From: Proteobacteria bacterium UBA4656
GTDB taxonomy: Bacteria > Pseudomonadota > Gammaproteobacteria > Xanthomonadales > Ahniellaceae
Reading direction: 5' to 3'
Length of the DNA stretch: 19,607 nucleotides
Assembly (NCBI GenBank): GCA_002405525.1
Contig: DHLY01000058.1
Location: forward strand, 63,588-83,194
The notes under the pieces are model-generated. The model was not told the DNA's origin. It did not search any database and saw only the letters and a program-made list of their open reading frames with translations. Below are positions 1-6,679 of this stretch, in pieces. A program made the position numbers and the translations under genes. Every line of letters begins with the position of its first letter. Position 1 is the stretch's first letter.

Positions 1-16
1 CCCCCCCCCCCCCCCC
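1..16. repeat. Homopolymer run of 16 C at the window edge
   Basis: The first 16 bases are all C, followed directly by ordinary sequence. The run sits exactly at the edge, so it is more likely a contig-end or base-calling artefact than biology. No gene covers it. Confidence 0.9.
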
Positions 17-33
17 ACGCCGATAGTGTTTTC

Positions 34-56
34 GCTCTAGCGGCGCTGCGGATACT
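34..56 (+). promoter_or_regulatory. Upstream motif shared by the two phasin genes (copy 1)
   Basis: This 23-base element lies 67 bases before the phasin ATG at 124. It matches 18 of 23 positions of a segment upstream of the second phasin (6587-6609, minus strand). The shared core reads GCTCTA, then C, GCG, GCGGA and ACT with single-base gaps or mismatches. Its 3' end includes GATACT, which could act as a -10 box, although no good -35 is visible. A shared promoter or operator is an inference from two copies only. Confidence 0.3.
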
Positions 57-123
57 GCGCACCAAGATACGCCCGCGCACGCTGCGGGTCCGAACCGAAG
101 AGCGAACCGAGGGGCATCCAGCC

Positions 124-672
124 ATGGGCACCAGCAAGCCGAAGCTCAAGAAGAAGCGGGAGGTCTCGGAACATGCGGCCGACAAGGCCAAGGGGCTGCT
201 CGAATCTGCGCAGCAAATCTGGATGGCCGGTCTCGGCGCGTTCGGCCGTGCGCAGGAGGAAGGCGGCAAGTTGTTCGAGGGTCTGGTGCGCGAGGGCATG
301 AGCCTCGAGCAGAAGACCCGCCGCTTCGCCACCGGTCGCGTTGACGTGGCCCGTGACGCCGTGGAGAACACCGTCGCTCAGGTCAAGGAGCGCGCCACCG
401 ACACCTGGGATCGCCTCGAGAAGGTTTTCGAGGACCGCGTCTCGCGCGCGCTCAGCAAGCTCGGCGTGCCTGGTCGGGACGAGATGCAGGCGCTGATCGA
501 ACGCGTCGAAGACCTCAATCGCGCGGTGCGCGCGCTCGGGGGGGCTCCGGCGAAGCGCGCGGCGAAAGCCGCCGGGCGCGCGCCGAAGCGGCCTGCAAAG
601 AAGGCTGCCCGCCGGGCGGCGAAGGCGTCGACCAGGCTCCCCGCCGACCAGGGCGGCGACACCGCCGGCTGA
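124..672 (+). CDS. Phasin family protein (PhaF/PhaI type) with a basic Lys/Ala-rich tail
   Basis: This 182-residue protein is likely a phasin, an amphipathic protein that coats polyhydroxyalkanoate or other lipid inclusions in the cytoplasm. The hallmark hydrophobic helix IWMAGLGAFGRAQEEGGKLF is at residues 32-51, followed by a long amphipathic helical part. LGVPGRDEMQALIERVEDL at 113-131 resembles the short coiled-coil oligomerisation segment of Pseudomonas PhaF/PhaI. Residues about 141-172 are dominated by Lys, Arg, Ala and Pro, like the histone-H1-like DNA-binding tail of PhaF. The start is supported by GAGGGG at 109-114. A second, shorter phasin lies at 6110-6535. No PHA synthase gene is in the window, so the coated granule could hold PHA made elsewhere or the wax esters suggested by neighbouring genes. 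Confidence 0.88.
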   Translation: MGTSKPKLKKKREVSEHAADKAKGLLESAQQIWMAGLGAFGRAQEEGGKLFEGLVREGMSLEQKTRRFATGRVDVARDAVENTVAQVKERATDTWDRLEKVFEDRVSRALSKLGVPGRDEMQALIERVEDLNRAVRALGGAPAKRAAKAAGRAPKRPAKKAARRAAKASTRLPADQGGDTAG

Positions 673-715
673 GCCTCCGGCGAGCACTCGGCGCCTGCGA
701 TCCGCTTCCGTTTCG

Positions 716-770
716 GCCCGCCAGCCAGTTCCACCGCCGCAGCTCCCTCCCCTACGGCCGGCTGGCGGGC
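716..770 (+). terminator. 11-bp inverted repeat after the phasin gene, possible terminator
   Basis: GCCCGCCAGCC (716-726) and GGCTGGCGGGC (760-770) are perfect reverse complements around a 33-base C-rich loop, 43 bases after the phasin stop. The right arm is followed by TTCCTTACC, a weak T-rich tail in the plus direction. The long loop makes this a poor classical terminator, but its place between converging genes fits. Beyond it, 771-864 shows nothing I can name. Confidence 0.35.
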
Positions 771-864
771 TTCCTTACCGCGATCAACCAGCCGCGGGGC
801 CCACCGACAGCGATCGCCCCGCCACGGGGGGCATGCAGCGGTCAACCGCCCGCTGGCAGAGCCG

Positions 865-1047
865 CTACGGGCCCGCGCTGTGGAGTCGGGTCGCCGGATG
901 GCTGAGGCCCGCCGCGGACGGCACGATGACTGCGGCCACAACATCGGCGTACCGTTCATCGGGCAACAAGGGCTGGTCCGCAGCCAGCAGGCGACGCCCG
1001 GCCCGGCTGCCGCCGGAGGCCGCGCGCCACTGCCGCGGGGCCGTCAC
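865..1047 (-). CDS. Possible 60-residue protein coupled to the upstream glycosyltransferase-like gene
   Basis: A short frame starts at GTG (1047-1045), overlapping the TGA stop of the 578-residue gene as GTGA, the usual layout of translationally coupled genes. About 85% of its codons end in G or C, as expected for a real gene here. The product matches no family I know, has no clear signal or membrane segment, and ends abruptly (LSHPATRLHSAGP). It could be a small accessory protein, the stump of a truncated gene, or chance: GC-rich DNA keeps frames open easily, and 60 codons is little evidence. Confidence 0.25.
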   Translation of the reverse strand: MTAPRQWRAASGGSRAGRRLLAADQPLLPDERYADVVAAVIVPSAAGLSHPATRLHSAGP

Positions 1048-2780
1048 CCGACCACGACCGCTGCCAAGTCCTCGCGCAGCGTGCGATCATCGGCGCAGGC
1101 CGCCCAGGCCGCGCACCACGCCGGCACTGCGTCGGCAACCTGCTGCAGTCCGCGGCGCAGCACCTCAAGTTCGGCGACACTCGAACTGTCGGCGAGGATC
1201 GCTTCCCGGTTTGCGGCGACCAGTTCGCCCACGGCATCGCGCCAGACTGGCGGGGCCGCTGGGTCACCGAGCAGCAGCGCACCGCGCTCGACGACACGCT
1301 GCCGCATCGCGCGGCGGAACGCCACCCAGGCGTCTCCCAGCGCACGATCGCCCGCCTCTGCCCATTCGGCGGCGATCGCACCGATGGCGGCGAGGCGCCC
1401 CCAGCGCGAACCGGGGGCCAGTCCGTCGCCCCAGCGTCCGAACAGGTGCGCCAGGAAGAGGTTCGCATCCACGGCCAGCGGGCGAACCGCGTTCGCCGCC
1501 CGATGGCGCGGCGCGAGGTCCAGGTGGCCCAGCATGGCCGGGACGTGTGCGAAAGCCACCGGTGCAGCGACAGCGCGCAGCAGCGACAGAAAGTACTGGT
1601 CGTCGACCCGCCCCCAGGTGCCTGCAAACGGCAGCGGGTCGCGTGCGTCCAACAGCAGCGGTGTGTATACCGCGTGCGAGGCCAGCCGTGGATTGGGATA
1701 GGCATGCCAGACGCGATCGGCGTCGAGGCGGGCCGATGCGAACGGCGCGCGCCACAGGCTCGCCACGCTGTAGCCGTTGCTCGCGATCGCGTAGGCGCTG
1801 GTGTCGAGCGCCAGACCGCCGTACAGACCGCTCACCACGCCCACCGTCCGTGCCCCGGAGGAGACGTGCAGGAACTCGGCTGCGCTGCGACCACGCAGCA
1901 CTGCCTCGCGCCAGCCGGTACGTAACAGGCCCGCCGCGCTGCGCCCGAGCCGGCGTCCCAGCCAGCCGAAGGGCTCCACTGCAAGCTCCGCCGCCGACAA
2001 GTGTCCGTCATCGTCGAAGAATCGTACGCCGGCCTCGGACGCGTCGGCGGGATCCCATGCGTCGCCGCCGTCATCCGGCCAGCGCAGCGGCAGACAGGTG
2101 TCGTCGTCGAGGATCGACAGCGTTTCGCCGGCAGCCAGTAGCAGCCCCCAGTTCCAGCTGCGCGCGCCGGTGATTGCACTCGGGACGGCGGGATCGAGCA
2201 GCCCCCGCAGCGCCTCGCGCGAGGCGGGCGGCGCATGCGCCGACAAGCGGGCGAGCGCCGCGTTGCGTTCGCAGGTGCCCAGCAGCGAGACCCTGCCCCG
2301 GGCTTCCCGCGCGTGCTGCCGCACCACCTCCCGCGTGCACGCTGCGAACCAAGGATCGTCGGTATCGTCCACCACCGCGACACGGTAGGCGGCATCGTGT
2401 CGCACCTCGGCAGCGCGGATCGACGCCAGCAGCCGCGCGAGGCCTTTCGGCCGGTGCCAGCTGCGCGGTACCAGCAGCGGCGGCGGCGCGGGCGCCGCAT
2501 CGCCGGGATCGTCCGCGTCCGCCAGCAGCGACGCGAAATCCACCAGCAGTCCCGCGCCCCGCAGCCGCGCCATCGTCTCCCGGGCAACGGCCTCCGGCAT
2601 CCCACCGTCGACCAACGCTCGCAAATGGATCTCCACCGGCTGGAATGCCGTGCAGCGGTCGAGTGCGAATGCATCGGCGCGCGAGACGCCGCGCGCGCGG
2701 CCGCGGCGGTCGACGTGCAGGAAGTCGTCGGCGCCGAGCGGCGACAGCGCGCCGGCGACGGCTCCGATCAGCGCCGCCAC
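1044..2780 (-). CDS. Glycosyltransferase-like (GT-A/GT2-like) protein of unknown function
   Basis: This 578-residue protein starts at GTG, 46 bases after the fatty acyl-CoA reductase stop on the same strand, so the two are probably co-transcribed. I do not recognise the whole protein. Residues about 131-142 (AYRVAVVDDTDD) and about 206-228 (ending GLLLAAGETLSILDDDT) resemble the start and the metal-binding DxD strand of GT-A family 2 glycosyltransferases. The N-terminal 45-85 region (helices ending MARLRGAGLLV) looks like a small winged-helix-type module, a guess from pattern only. No membrane segment or signal peptide is evident. The Shine-Dalgarno site is weak, so the exact start is uncertain. 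If it is a glycosyltransferase, the substrate is unknown; its place behind a fatty-alcohol-forming enzyme leaves glycolipid synthesis open, without direct support. Confidence 0.6.
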   Translation of the reverse strand: MAALIGAVAGALSPLGADDFLHVDRRGRARGVSRADAFALDRCTAFQPVEIHLRALVDGGMPEAVARETMARLRGAGLLVDFASLLADADDPGDAAPAPPPLLVPRSWHRPKGLARLLASIRAAEVRHDAAYRVAVVDDTDDPWFAACTREVVRQHAREARGRVSLLGTCERNAALARLSAHAPPASREALRGLLDPAVPSAITGARSWNWGLLLAAGETLSILDDDTCLPLRWPDDGGDAWDPADASEAGVRFFDDDGHLSAAELAVEPFGWLGRRLGRSAAGLLRTGWREAVLRGRSAAEFLHVSSGARTVGVVSGLYGGLALDTSAYAIASNGYSVASLWRAPFASARLDADRVWHAYPNPRLASHAVYTPLLLDARDPLPFAGTWGRVDDQYFLSLLRAVAAPVAFAHVPAMLGHLDLAPRHRAANAVRPLAVDANLFLAHLFGRWGDGLAPGSRWGRLAAIGAIAAEWAEAGDRALGDAWVAFRRAMRQRVVERGALLLGDPAAPPVWRDAVGELVAANREAILADSSSVAELEVLRRGLQQVADAVPAWCAAWAACADDRTLREDLAAVVVG

Positions 2781-2826
2781 CGCGCGTCGCCCGGCCGGCG
2801 CGGCCGCGCACGGCGGCCGCGGGCCG

Positions 2827-4809
2827 TCACCAGTGGACGCCCCGCATCAGCGCCGCGAACGCGATCTGCTCGTTCGATGCCGGCTCCTCGCGGCCCTTGA
2901 CACCCTTCGCGGCCGCCGAATCGGGGAACAGACTGAATGCCGTGTTCATGACCAGTTCGTAGGCTTTCGGCGCCACCGCATTCAGGGTCGCGGCGAAGAT
3001 GCCGAGCCGGGTCGCGATGCGGCTGGCGCGGGTGATGATCGCCTCCACGATCAGGTCGGCGGCCTCCTCCGGCGTCAGGGTCGGCACGTTGTCGTAGATC
3101 TTGGTCGGGCCGATCATCGGCGTGCGCACCAGCGGCATGTTGATCGTGGTGAACGCGATGTTCTGATCCGAGAACTCGGCTTGCGCGCACCGCGAGAAGG
3201 CGTCGAGGGCGGACTTGGAAGCGACGTAAGCCGAGAAACGCGGCGAGTTGGCCAGCACGCCGATCGACGAGATGTTGATGATCTGCCCGCGGCGCTGAGC
3301 GGTCATTGCCGGCAGGAAGCCCATGATCAGGCGCAACGAACCGAAATAGTTCAGCTGCATCGTGCGCTCGAAGTCGTGGAATCGGTCGTAGGAAAGCGCC
3401 ACCGATCGGCGAATCGAGCGGCCGGCGTTGTTGATCAGGATGTCGACGCCCTCGTGATCGGACAGTACCTTCTTGACCAGCTCGTCGCAGGCCGCCATGT
3501 CCGTCAGGTCGGACTGGTAGGCGAAACAGATGCCGCCGGCCTTTTCGATCTCGGCCTTGGTCGCATCGAGTTCCTCCTTGCTGCGCGCCACGATGATGGT
3601 CTTCGCGCCGGCCCCGGCGATCTTGAGCGCCGCCGCCCGGCCGATGCCGGACGAGCCTCCGGTGATCAGCACCACCTTCCCACGCACTTTGCCAGCCAGC
3701 GAGCGGTCGACGAACAGATCCGGATCGAGGTGCCTCTCCCAGTAGTCCCAAAGGCGCCAGGCATAGTCCTCCATCTTGGGCAACTTGATCCTCGATCCCT
3801 TCAGCGCGCGCTCGGTCTCGCGCGAATCGAAGCGCGTGGGGTAACTGACGTACTTCAGCACTTCCGGCGGGATGCGCAGGTCGCGCAGCACGGTCTTGGT
3901 GAAGCGCTTTACGGGCGGCAGGCCGGTGATCGCATGGCGCACCACCGGTGGCACGAAGGCGAACATGCGGGCGTCGACGCGCATCGTCATCTGCGGTGCG
4001 TGCGCGGCCTTGCAGAAGTGGTTCAGCAGTTCGCCCATCCGCAGCGGTGCGGGGTCGGTCAGGTGGAAGCACTGTCCGTCGAGGCCCGGCTTGTGCGCGA
4101 TGTGGTCGATCGCCGCCACCAACCAGTCGACCGGCACCACGTTGATCCGGCTGCCCTCGATGCCGATGGTCGGCATCCACTGCGGCAGCATCGAGCGCAT
4201 CTTCTTGATCAGGGTGAAGAAGTAGTACGGCCCGTCGGCCTTGTCGATCTCACCGGTCTTCGAAGATCCGACCACGATCGCGGGGCGGTAGATCCGGAAC
4301 GGGCGAGAGCACTCGCGTCGGACCAGTCCCTCGGAGTCGTGCTTGGTGCGGAAGTAAGGGTCATCCAGACCCTCGGCCTCTTCGAACATGTCCTCCTTGA
4401 AGACCCCGGGGTACATGCCGGCAGCAGCGATCGAACTGATGTGGTGGAAGCACCCGGCGCGGACCGCCTCCGCGAACTGCACGGCGTGCCGCGTACCGTC
4501 GACATTGGTCCGGATCTGCGACTCCTCGTCGGCGGTGAGATCATAGATCGCCGCCAGGTGGAAGAAGTGCTTGACCTTGCCCGCCAGCTGGCGGCTCGCC
4601 GCGGCGCCGACGCCGAGCTTCGGCTTGGTCAGGTCGCCATAGACCGGCACCAGGCGGCCCTTCGTGGCGCCGACCTTCTCCACCAGCGCGTCGAACTTGT
4701 CTTGCGATTCGCGTCGGACCAGCACGAAGATCTTGCCGGGACGAGCGAGCAGACGCTCGATCAGATGCCTGCCGATGAAGCCCGTACCGCCGGTCACGAA
4801 ATAGGTCAT
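2827..4809 (-). CDS. Bifunctional fatty acyl-CoA reductase (alcohol-forming), two SDR domains
   Basis: This 660-residue cytosolic enzyme is predicted to reduce long-chain acyl-CoA through the aldehyde to the fatty alcohol with NADPH, the first committed step of wax-ester synthesis. From memory it closely resembles the about 661-residue Marinobacter reductase Maqu_2507, including TRFDSRE, YWERHLDPDLF and the end MRGVHW. The N-terminal extended-SDR half has TGGTGFIG (6-13) and YFRTK (152-156). The C-terminal classical-SDR half, like Acinetobacter Acr1, has TGGSSGIG (383-390), NNAG (460-463), NISSIG (512-517) and YVASK (528-532). In this family the C-terminal half is thought to act on acyl-CoA and the N-terminal half on the aldehyde. 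The start at 4809 is chosen over an upstream Ala-rich extension because it opens the Rossmann fold and follows GGGGAGG. A related mycobacterial AcrA1-like role is the alternative. Confidence 0.9.
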   Translation of the reverse strand: MTYFVTGGTGFIGRHLIERLLARPGKIFVLVRRESQDKFDALVEKVGATKGRLVPVYGDLTKPKLGVGAAASRQLAGKVKHFFHLAAIYDLTADEESQIRTNVDGTRHAVQFAEAVRAGCFHHISSIAAAGMYPGVFKEDMFEEAEGLDDPYFRTKHDSEGLVRRECSRPFRIYRPAIVVGSSKTGEIDKADGPYYFFTLIKKMRSMLPQWMPTIGIEGSRINVVPVDWLVAAIDHIAHKPGLDGQCFHLTDPAPLRMGELLNHFCKAAHAPQMTMRVDARMFAFVPPVVRHAITGLPPVKRFTKTVLRDLRIPPEVLKYVSYPTRFDSRETERALKGSRIKLPKMEDYAWRLWDYWERHLDPDLFVDRSLAGKVRGKVVLITGGSSGIGRAAALKIAGAGAKTIIVARSKEELDATKAEIEKAGGICFAYQSDLTDMAACDELVKKVLSDHEGVDILINNAGRSIRRSVALSYDRFHDFERTMQLNYFGSLRLIMGFLPAMTAQRRGQIINISSIGVLANSPRFSAYVASKSALDAFSRCAQAEFSDQNIAFTTINMPLVRTPMIGPTKIYDNVPTLTPEEAADLIVEAIITRASRIATRLGIFAATLNAVAPKAYELVMNTAFSLFPDSAAAKGVKGREEPASNEQIAFAALMRGVHW

Positions 4810-4825
4810 GGATCCTCCCCGATCG

Positions 4826-4846
4826 TTCCGCCTCGCGCTGGCGGAA
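4826..4846. promoter_or_regulatory. Palindromic operator candidate upstream of the acyl-CoA reductase
   Basis: TTCCGCC (4826-4832) and GGCGGAA (4840-4846) form a perfect 7-bp dyad with a 7-base centre. It begins 16 bases upstream of the reductase ATG, just beyond its Shine-Dalgarno site. Size and symmetry suit a TetR-family dimer, and a TetR gene is the second gene of the divergent operon. It could instead be an mRNA hairpin near the ribosome site. Regulation is inferred, not shown. Confidence 0.4.
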
Positions 4847-4942
4847 ACGGTGGCGGCGCAGGCGCGATGCCGCCTGCGGGGCCAAGCGTCCAGAATAGCC
4901 GCGGCAGCGGCCGCGGCCAAGGCCGCCGGCTACCGTTTCCGC
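4841..4942. repeat. Inverted copies of a 14-base element across the divergent control region
   Basis: GCGGAAACGGTGGC (4841-4854) and GCTACCGTTTCCGC (4929-4942) are reverse complements at 13 of 14 positions, 74 bases apart. One copy lies near the reductase start and the other just upstream of the putative promoter of the acyl-CoA-binding protein gene. Each faces its own gene, as expected for two binding sites of one regulator. A chance match is possible in such GC-rich sequence. On the minus strand, TATTCT (4897-4892) is a weak -10 candidate for the reductase. Confidence 0.4.
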
Positions 4943-4945
4943 GCG

Positions 4946-4975
4946 TTGACCCTCCGCGAAATCGCATGCTACAAG
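4946..4975 (+). promoter_or_regulatory. Putative sigma70-type promoter of the acyl-CoA-binding protein/TetR operon
   Basis: TTGACC (4946-4951) and TACAAG (4970-4975) are separated by 18 bases and would start transcription about 25 bases before the ATG at 5006. The -35 is near consensus and the -10 matches 4 of 6 positions. The spacing and short leader are reasonable, but no experiment or clear Shine-Dalgarno site supports it. Confidence 0.4.
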
Positions 4976-5005
4976 CCCGTCTCCTGCACTGACGGAATAC
5001 CCGCC

Positions 5006-5335
5006 ATGGCCGCCAAGACGCCCGCCCCGCCCGCCAAAGCCGCCGCGAAGGCCGCTCCGAAAGCAGCTCCCGCCGACGCCACCGACCTCCCCGACCGGTT
5101 CGCCGACGCCCAGCAGAGGGTCAAGAAACTGAAGGACAAGCCCGACAACGACACCTTGCTGCGCCTCTATTCGCTCTACAAGCAGGGCAGCGAGGGCGAC
5201 GTACACGGCGAGAAGCCCGGGTTCTTCGACTTCGTGGGCGCCGCCAAGTACGACGCATGGGCCAAGCTCAAGGGCACTTCCAAGGACGACGCGATGAAGA
5301 AGTACATCGCCCTGGTGGACAAGCTCGTCCAGTGA
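5006..5335 (+). CDS. Acyl-CoA-binding protein (ACBP) with an Ala/Lys/Pro N-terminal extension
   Basis: This 109-residue cytosolic protein binds long-chain acyl-CoA esters, buffering and delivering them to enzymes. The ACBP fold covers residues about 29-109. The ligand-contacting residues known from bovine ACBP are all present: Tyr55, Tyr58 and Lys59 in LYSLYKQGSEGD, Lys81 in KYDAWAKLKGTSK, and Tyr100. Residues 2-24 are almost only Ala, Lys and Pro, an extension absent from ordinary ACBPs and like the tails of the nearby phasins. The ATG at 5006 is preferred over an upstream start at 4808 because the extra 66 residues would cross the divergent control region. It is read divergently from the acyl-CoA reductase, whose substrate it probably carries, and its stop overlaps the TetR start. 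Confidence 0.92.
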   Translation: MAAKTPAPPAKAAAKAAPKAAPADATDLPDRFADAQQRVKKLKDKPDNDTLLRLYSLYKQGSEGDVHGEKPGFFDFVGAAKYDAWAKLKGTSKDDAMKKYIALVDKLVQ

Positions 5336-5997
5336 GCGGCCGCCCGGCCCGCAGCGGGGCGGCCGCGGGCAAGACGCGGGACCGCATCCTCGACGTCAGT
5401 CTCGCCATGTTCAACGAGCGCGGCGAGCCCAATGTCACCACCAATCACATCGCCGACGAACTCGAAATCAGCCCGGGAAATCTCTACTACCACTTCAGAA
5501 ACAAGGACGACATCGTCGAACACCTGTTCGCCCGCTTCGAGGCGGGGATGGATGCGGCGCTGGTCACGCCGGACGACCGCTTGCCGACCCTGGAGGACAT
5601 CTGGCTGCAACTGCACCTCGTGTTCGAGGCGATGTGGCAGTATCGTTTCATCTACCGCGACCTGGTCGACCTCACCAGCCGGAACCGGAAACTGCGCATG
5701 CACTTCGCGCGCATCCTGAAGCGCGCCGGCGAGAGCGCCACTTCGGTGCTGCAGGGCCTGGTGCGCGCCGAGGTCATGCGCGCCACCCGCCCCGAGATCG
5801 ACGCCACCGCGCAGAACATCCTGCTGGTGACCACGTTCTGGATGAACTACAACGTCGTGCGCGGCGGCACCACCGAGAAGACTGCGCAGGACCTGACCCA
5901 CGGCATTTTCCAGGTGATGATGCTGATCGCGCCGTTCCTGAGGGATGCGGAGCGAGTGCATCTGCACACGCTGGCGCAGGCGTACGTGCGGGCGTGA
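5332..5997 (+). CDS. TetR/AcrR family transcriptional regulator
   Basis: A 221-residue regulator starts at GTG 5332, overlapping the ACBP stop as GTGA, so the pair is translationally coupled; starts further upstream would lie inside the ACBP gene. The N-terminal DNA-binding domain (about 14-62) has the TetR signature, with the recognition helix and following turn at ISPGNLYYHFRNKDDI (46-61). The C-terminal ligand domain includes YRFIYRDLVDLTSRNRKLR, a pattern I associate with the 'bacterial transcriptional repressor' TetR subgroup. Many TetR proteins near lipid genes (for example DesT, FadR of Bacillus) sense acyl-CoA. By position it probably controls its own operon and the divergent reductase through the inverted repeats at 4826-4942. 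The ligand and target are inferred. Confidence 0.88.
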   Translation: MSGRPARSGAAAGKTRDRILDVSLAMFNERGEPNVTTNHIADELEISPGNLYYHFRNKDDIVEHLFARFEAGMDAALVTPDDRLPTLEDIWLQLHLVFEAMWQYRFIYRDLVDLTSRNRKLRMHFARILKRAGESATSVLQGLVRAEVMRATRPEIDATAQNILLVTTFWMNYNVVRGGTTEKTAQDLTHGIFQVMMLIAPFLRDAERVHLHTLAQAYVRA

Positions 5998-6051
5998 GGG
6001 CTCAGAGGGTATAGGGCCCTGTTCTCTTCCGAGACCCTGCTCCCCGAAAGG

Positions 6052-6082
6052 AAAAAGCCCCGGAGCGTCACCGCCCCGGGGC
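6052..6082 (-). terminator. Rho-independent terminator of the second phasin gene
   Basis: Read on the minus strand, GCCCCGG (6082-6076) pairs perfectly with CCGGGGC (6063-6057) around a 12-base loop and is followed directly by TTTTT (6056-6052). It lies 27 bases past the phasin stop. The plus direction has no T-run, so TetR transcription ending in this region is not explained by it. Confidence 0.8.
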
Positions 6083-6109
6083 CCGATTCAGTCGTAAAGC
6101 GAGCGTGGA

Positions 6110-6535
6110 TCAGGCCGCCCGGCGACGCGCGACCTTCGCCTCGCCGCGGCGCACCACGCGCTTGACTTTGAGCACGGCCTTGGGCTTGCGGACCAGGCCG
6201 AGGCGGCCCAGCACGTCGCCAAAGCGACCGCTGATGCCGGCCTCCACTTCGCGAACGGCCTTGACGGCCTGGGCGCGCAGCGGCTCGATCACGCCCTCGA
6301 CTTGGGTCTGGGTGTCGTTGGCGGCGCGGCGCAGGTCGCGCACCAGGGTGTTGGCGAAGCGCTCGGTGCGAAGCTTGAAGTCCTCGCCCTCGGCGACCAG
6401 GGTCTCGATCAGCTTGCCGCCCTGCTTCTGCGCCAGGCTGACGGCGCCCAGGCCGGCCAGCCACAGAGTCCACGCCGCGTCAGCGCCTTCGATCGTGCGG
6501 CGGGTGCGCGCGCTGTTGTTCGTCTTCCTCACCAT
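6110..6535 (-). CDS. Phasin family protein (short, second copy)
   Basis: This 141-residue protein shares the phasin core with the gene at 124-672: LWLAGLGAVSLAQKQGGKL (24-42) lines up with IWMAGLGAFGRAQEEGGKL there, followed by a similar charged amphipathic stretch (RTERFANTLVRDL). It lacks the other protein's coiled-coil segment and long Ala/Lys tail, but its last 25 residues are strongly basic (RKPKAVLKVKRVVRRGEAKVARRRAA). AGGAGA just before the ATG supports the start. It ends in a clear terminator and so is a single-gene unit, divergent from the TPR-like gene. A PhaI-like role as a minor granule protein, possibly pairing with the larger phasin, is the likeliest function. Confidence 0.87.
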   Translation of the reverse strand: MVRKTNNSARTRRTIEGADAAWTLWLAGLGAVSLAQKQGGKLIETLVAEGEDFKLRTERFANTLVRDLRRAANDTQTQVEGVIEPLRAQAVKAVREVEAGISGRFGDVLGRLGLVRKPKAVLKVKRVVRRGEAKVARRRAA

Positions 6536-6586
6536 GGGATTCTCCTCGTGCGGGTCGGTGCGGGAGTAGACCCCCCGCGTATCGAT

Positions 6587-6609
6587 AGTGTCCGCCTCGC
6601 GGATAGAGC
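6587..6609 (-). promoter_or_regulatory. Upstream motif shared by the two phasin genes (copy 2)
   Basis: On the minus strand this reads GCTCTA, TC, CGCG and so on, matching the element upstream of the first phasin at 18 of 23 positions. It contains the perfect dyad TCCGC-GAG-GCGGA. It ends 51 bases before the phasin ATG, in the 144-base gap shared with the divergent TPR-like gene. A common activator or repressor of both phasins is possible. Confidence 0.3.
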
Positions 6610-6679
6610 AATCACACGATCAACGCTTGCGCGGGCGGCCGGGCTTCGCAATGCTTGACACCCCGGTGGAGGACCGACG

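Noticed and set aside
4810..4920. Longer start (4920) for the acyl-CoA reductase, adding 37 residues
   Set aside because: The extra part is Ala/Arg-rich, crosses the control region, and the internal ATG at 4809 has an excellent GGGGAGG site and the family N-terminus.
2650..4992. 780-codon plus-strand frame opposite the acyl-CoA reductase
   Set aside because: It is antisense to a gene with clear SDR motifs; its His/Arg/Asp-rich product fits no family and reflects GC-rich codon structure.
6655..6660. Perfect TTGACA hexamer before the TPR-like gene
   Set aside because: It lies only 19 bases before the ATG, so a matching -10 and start site would fall inside the gene.
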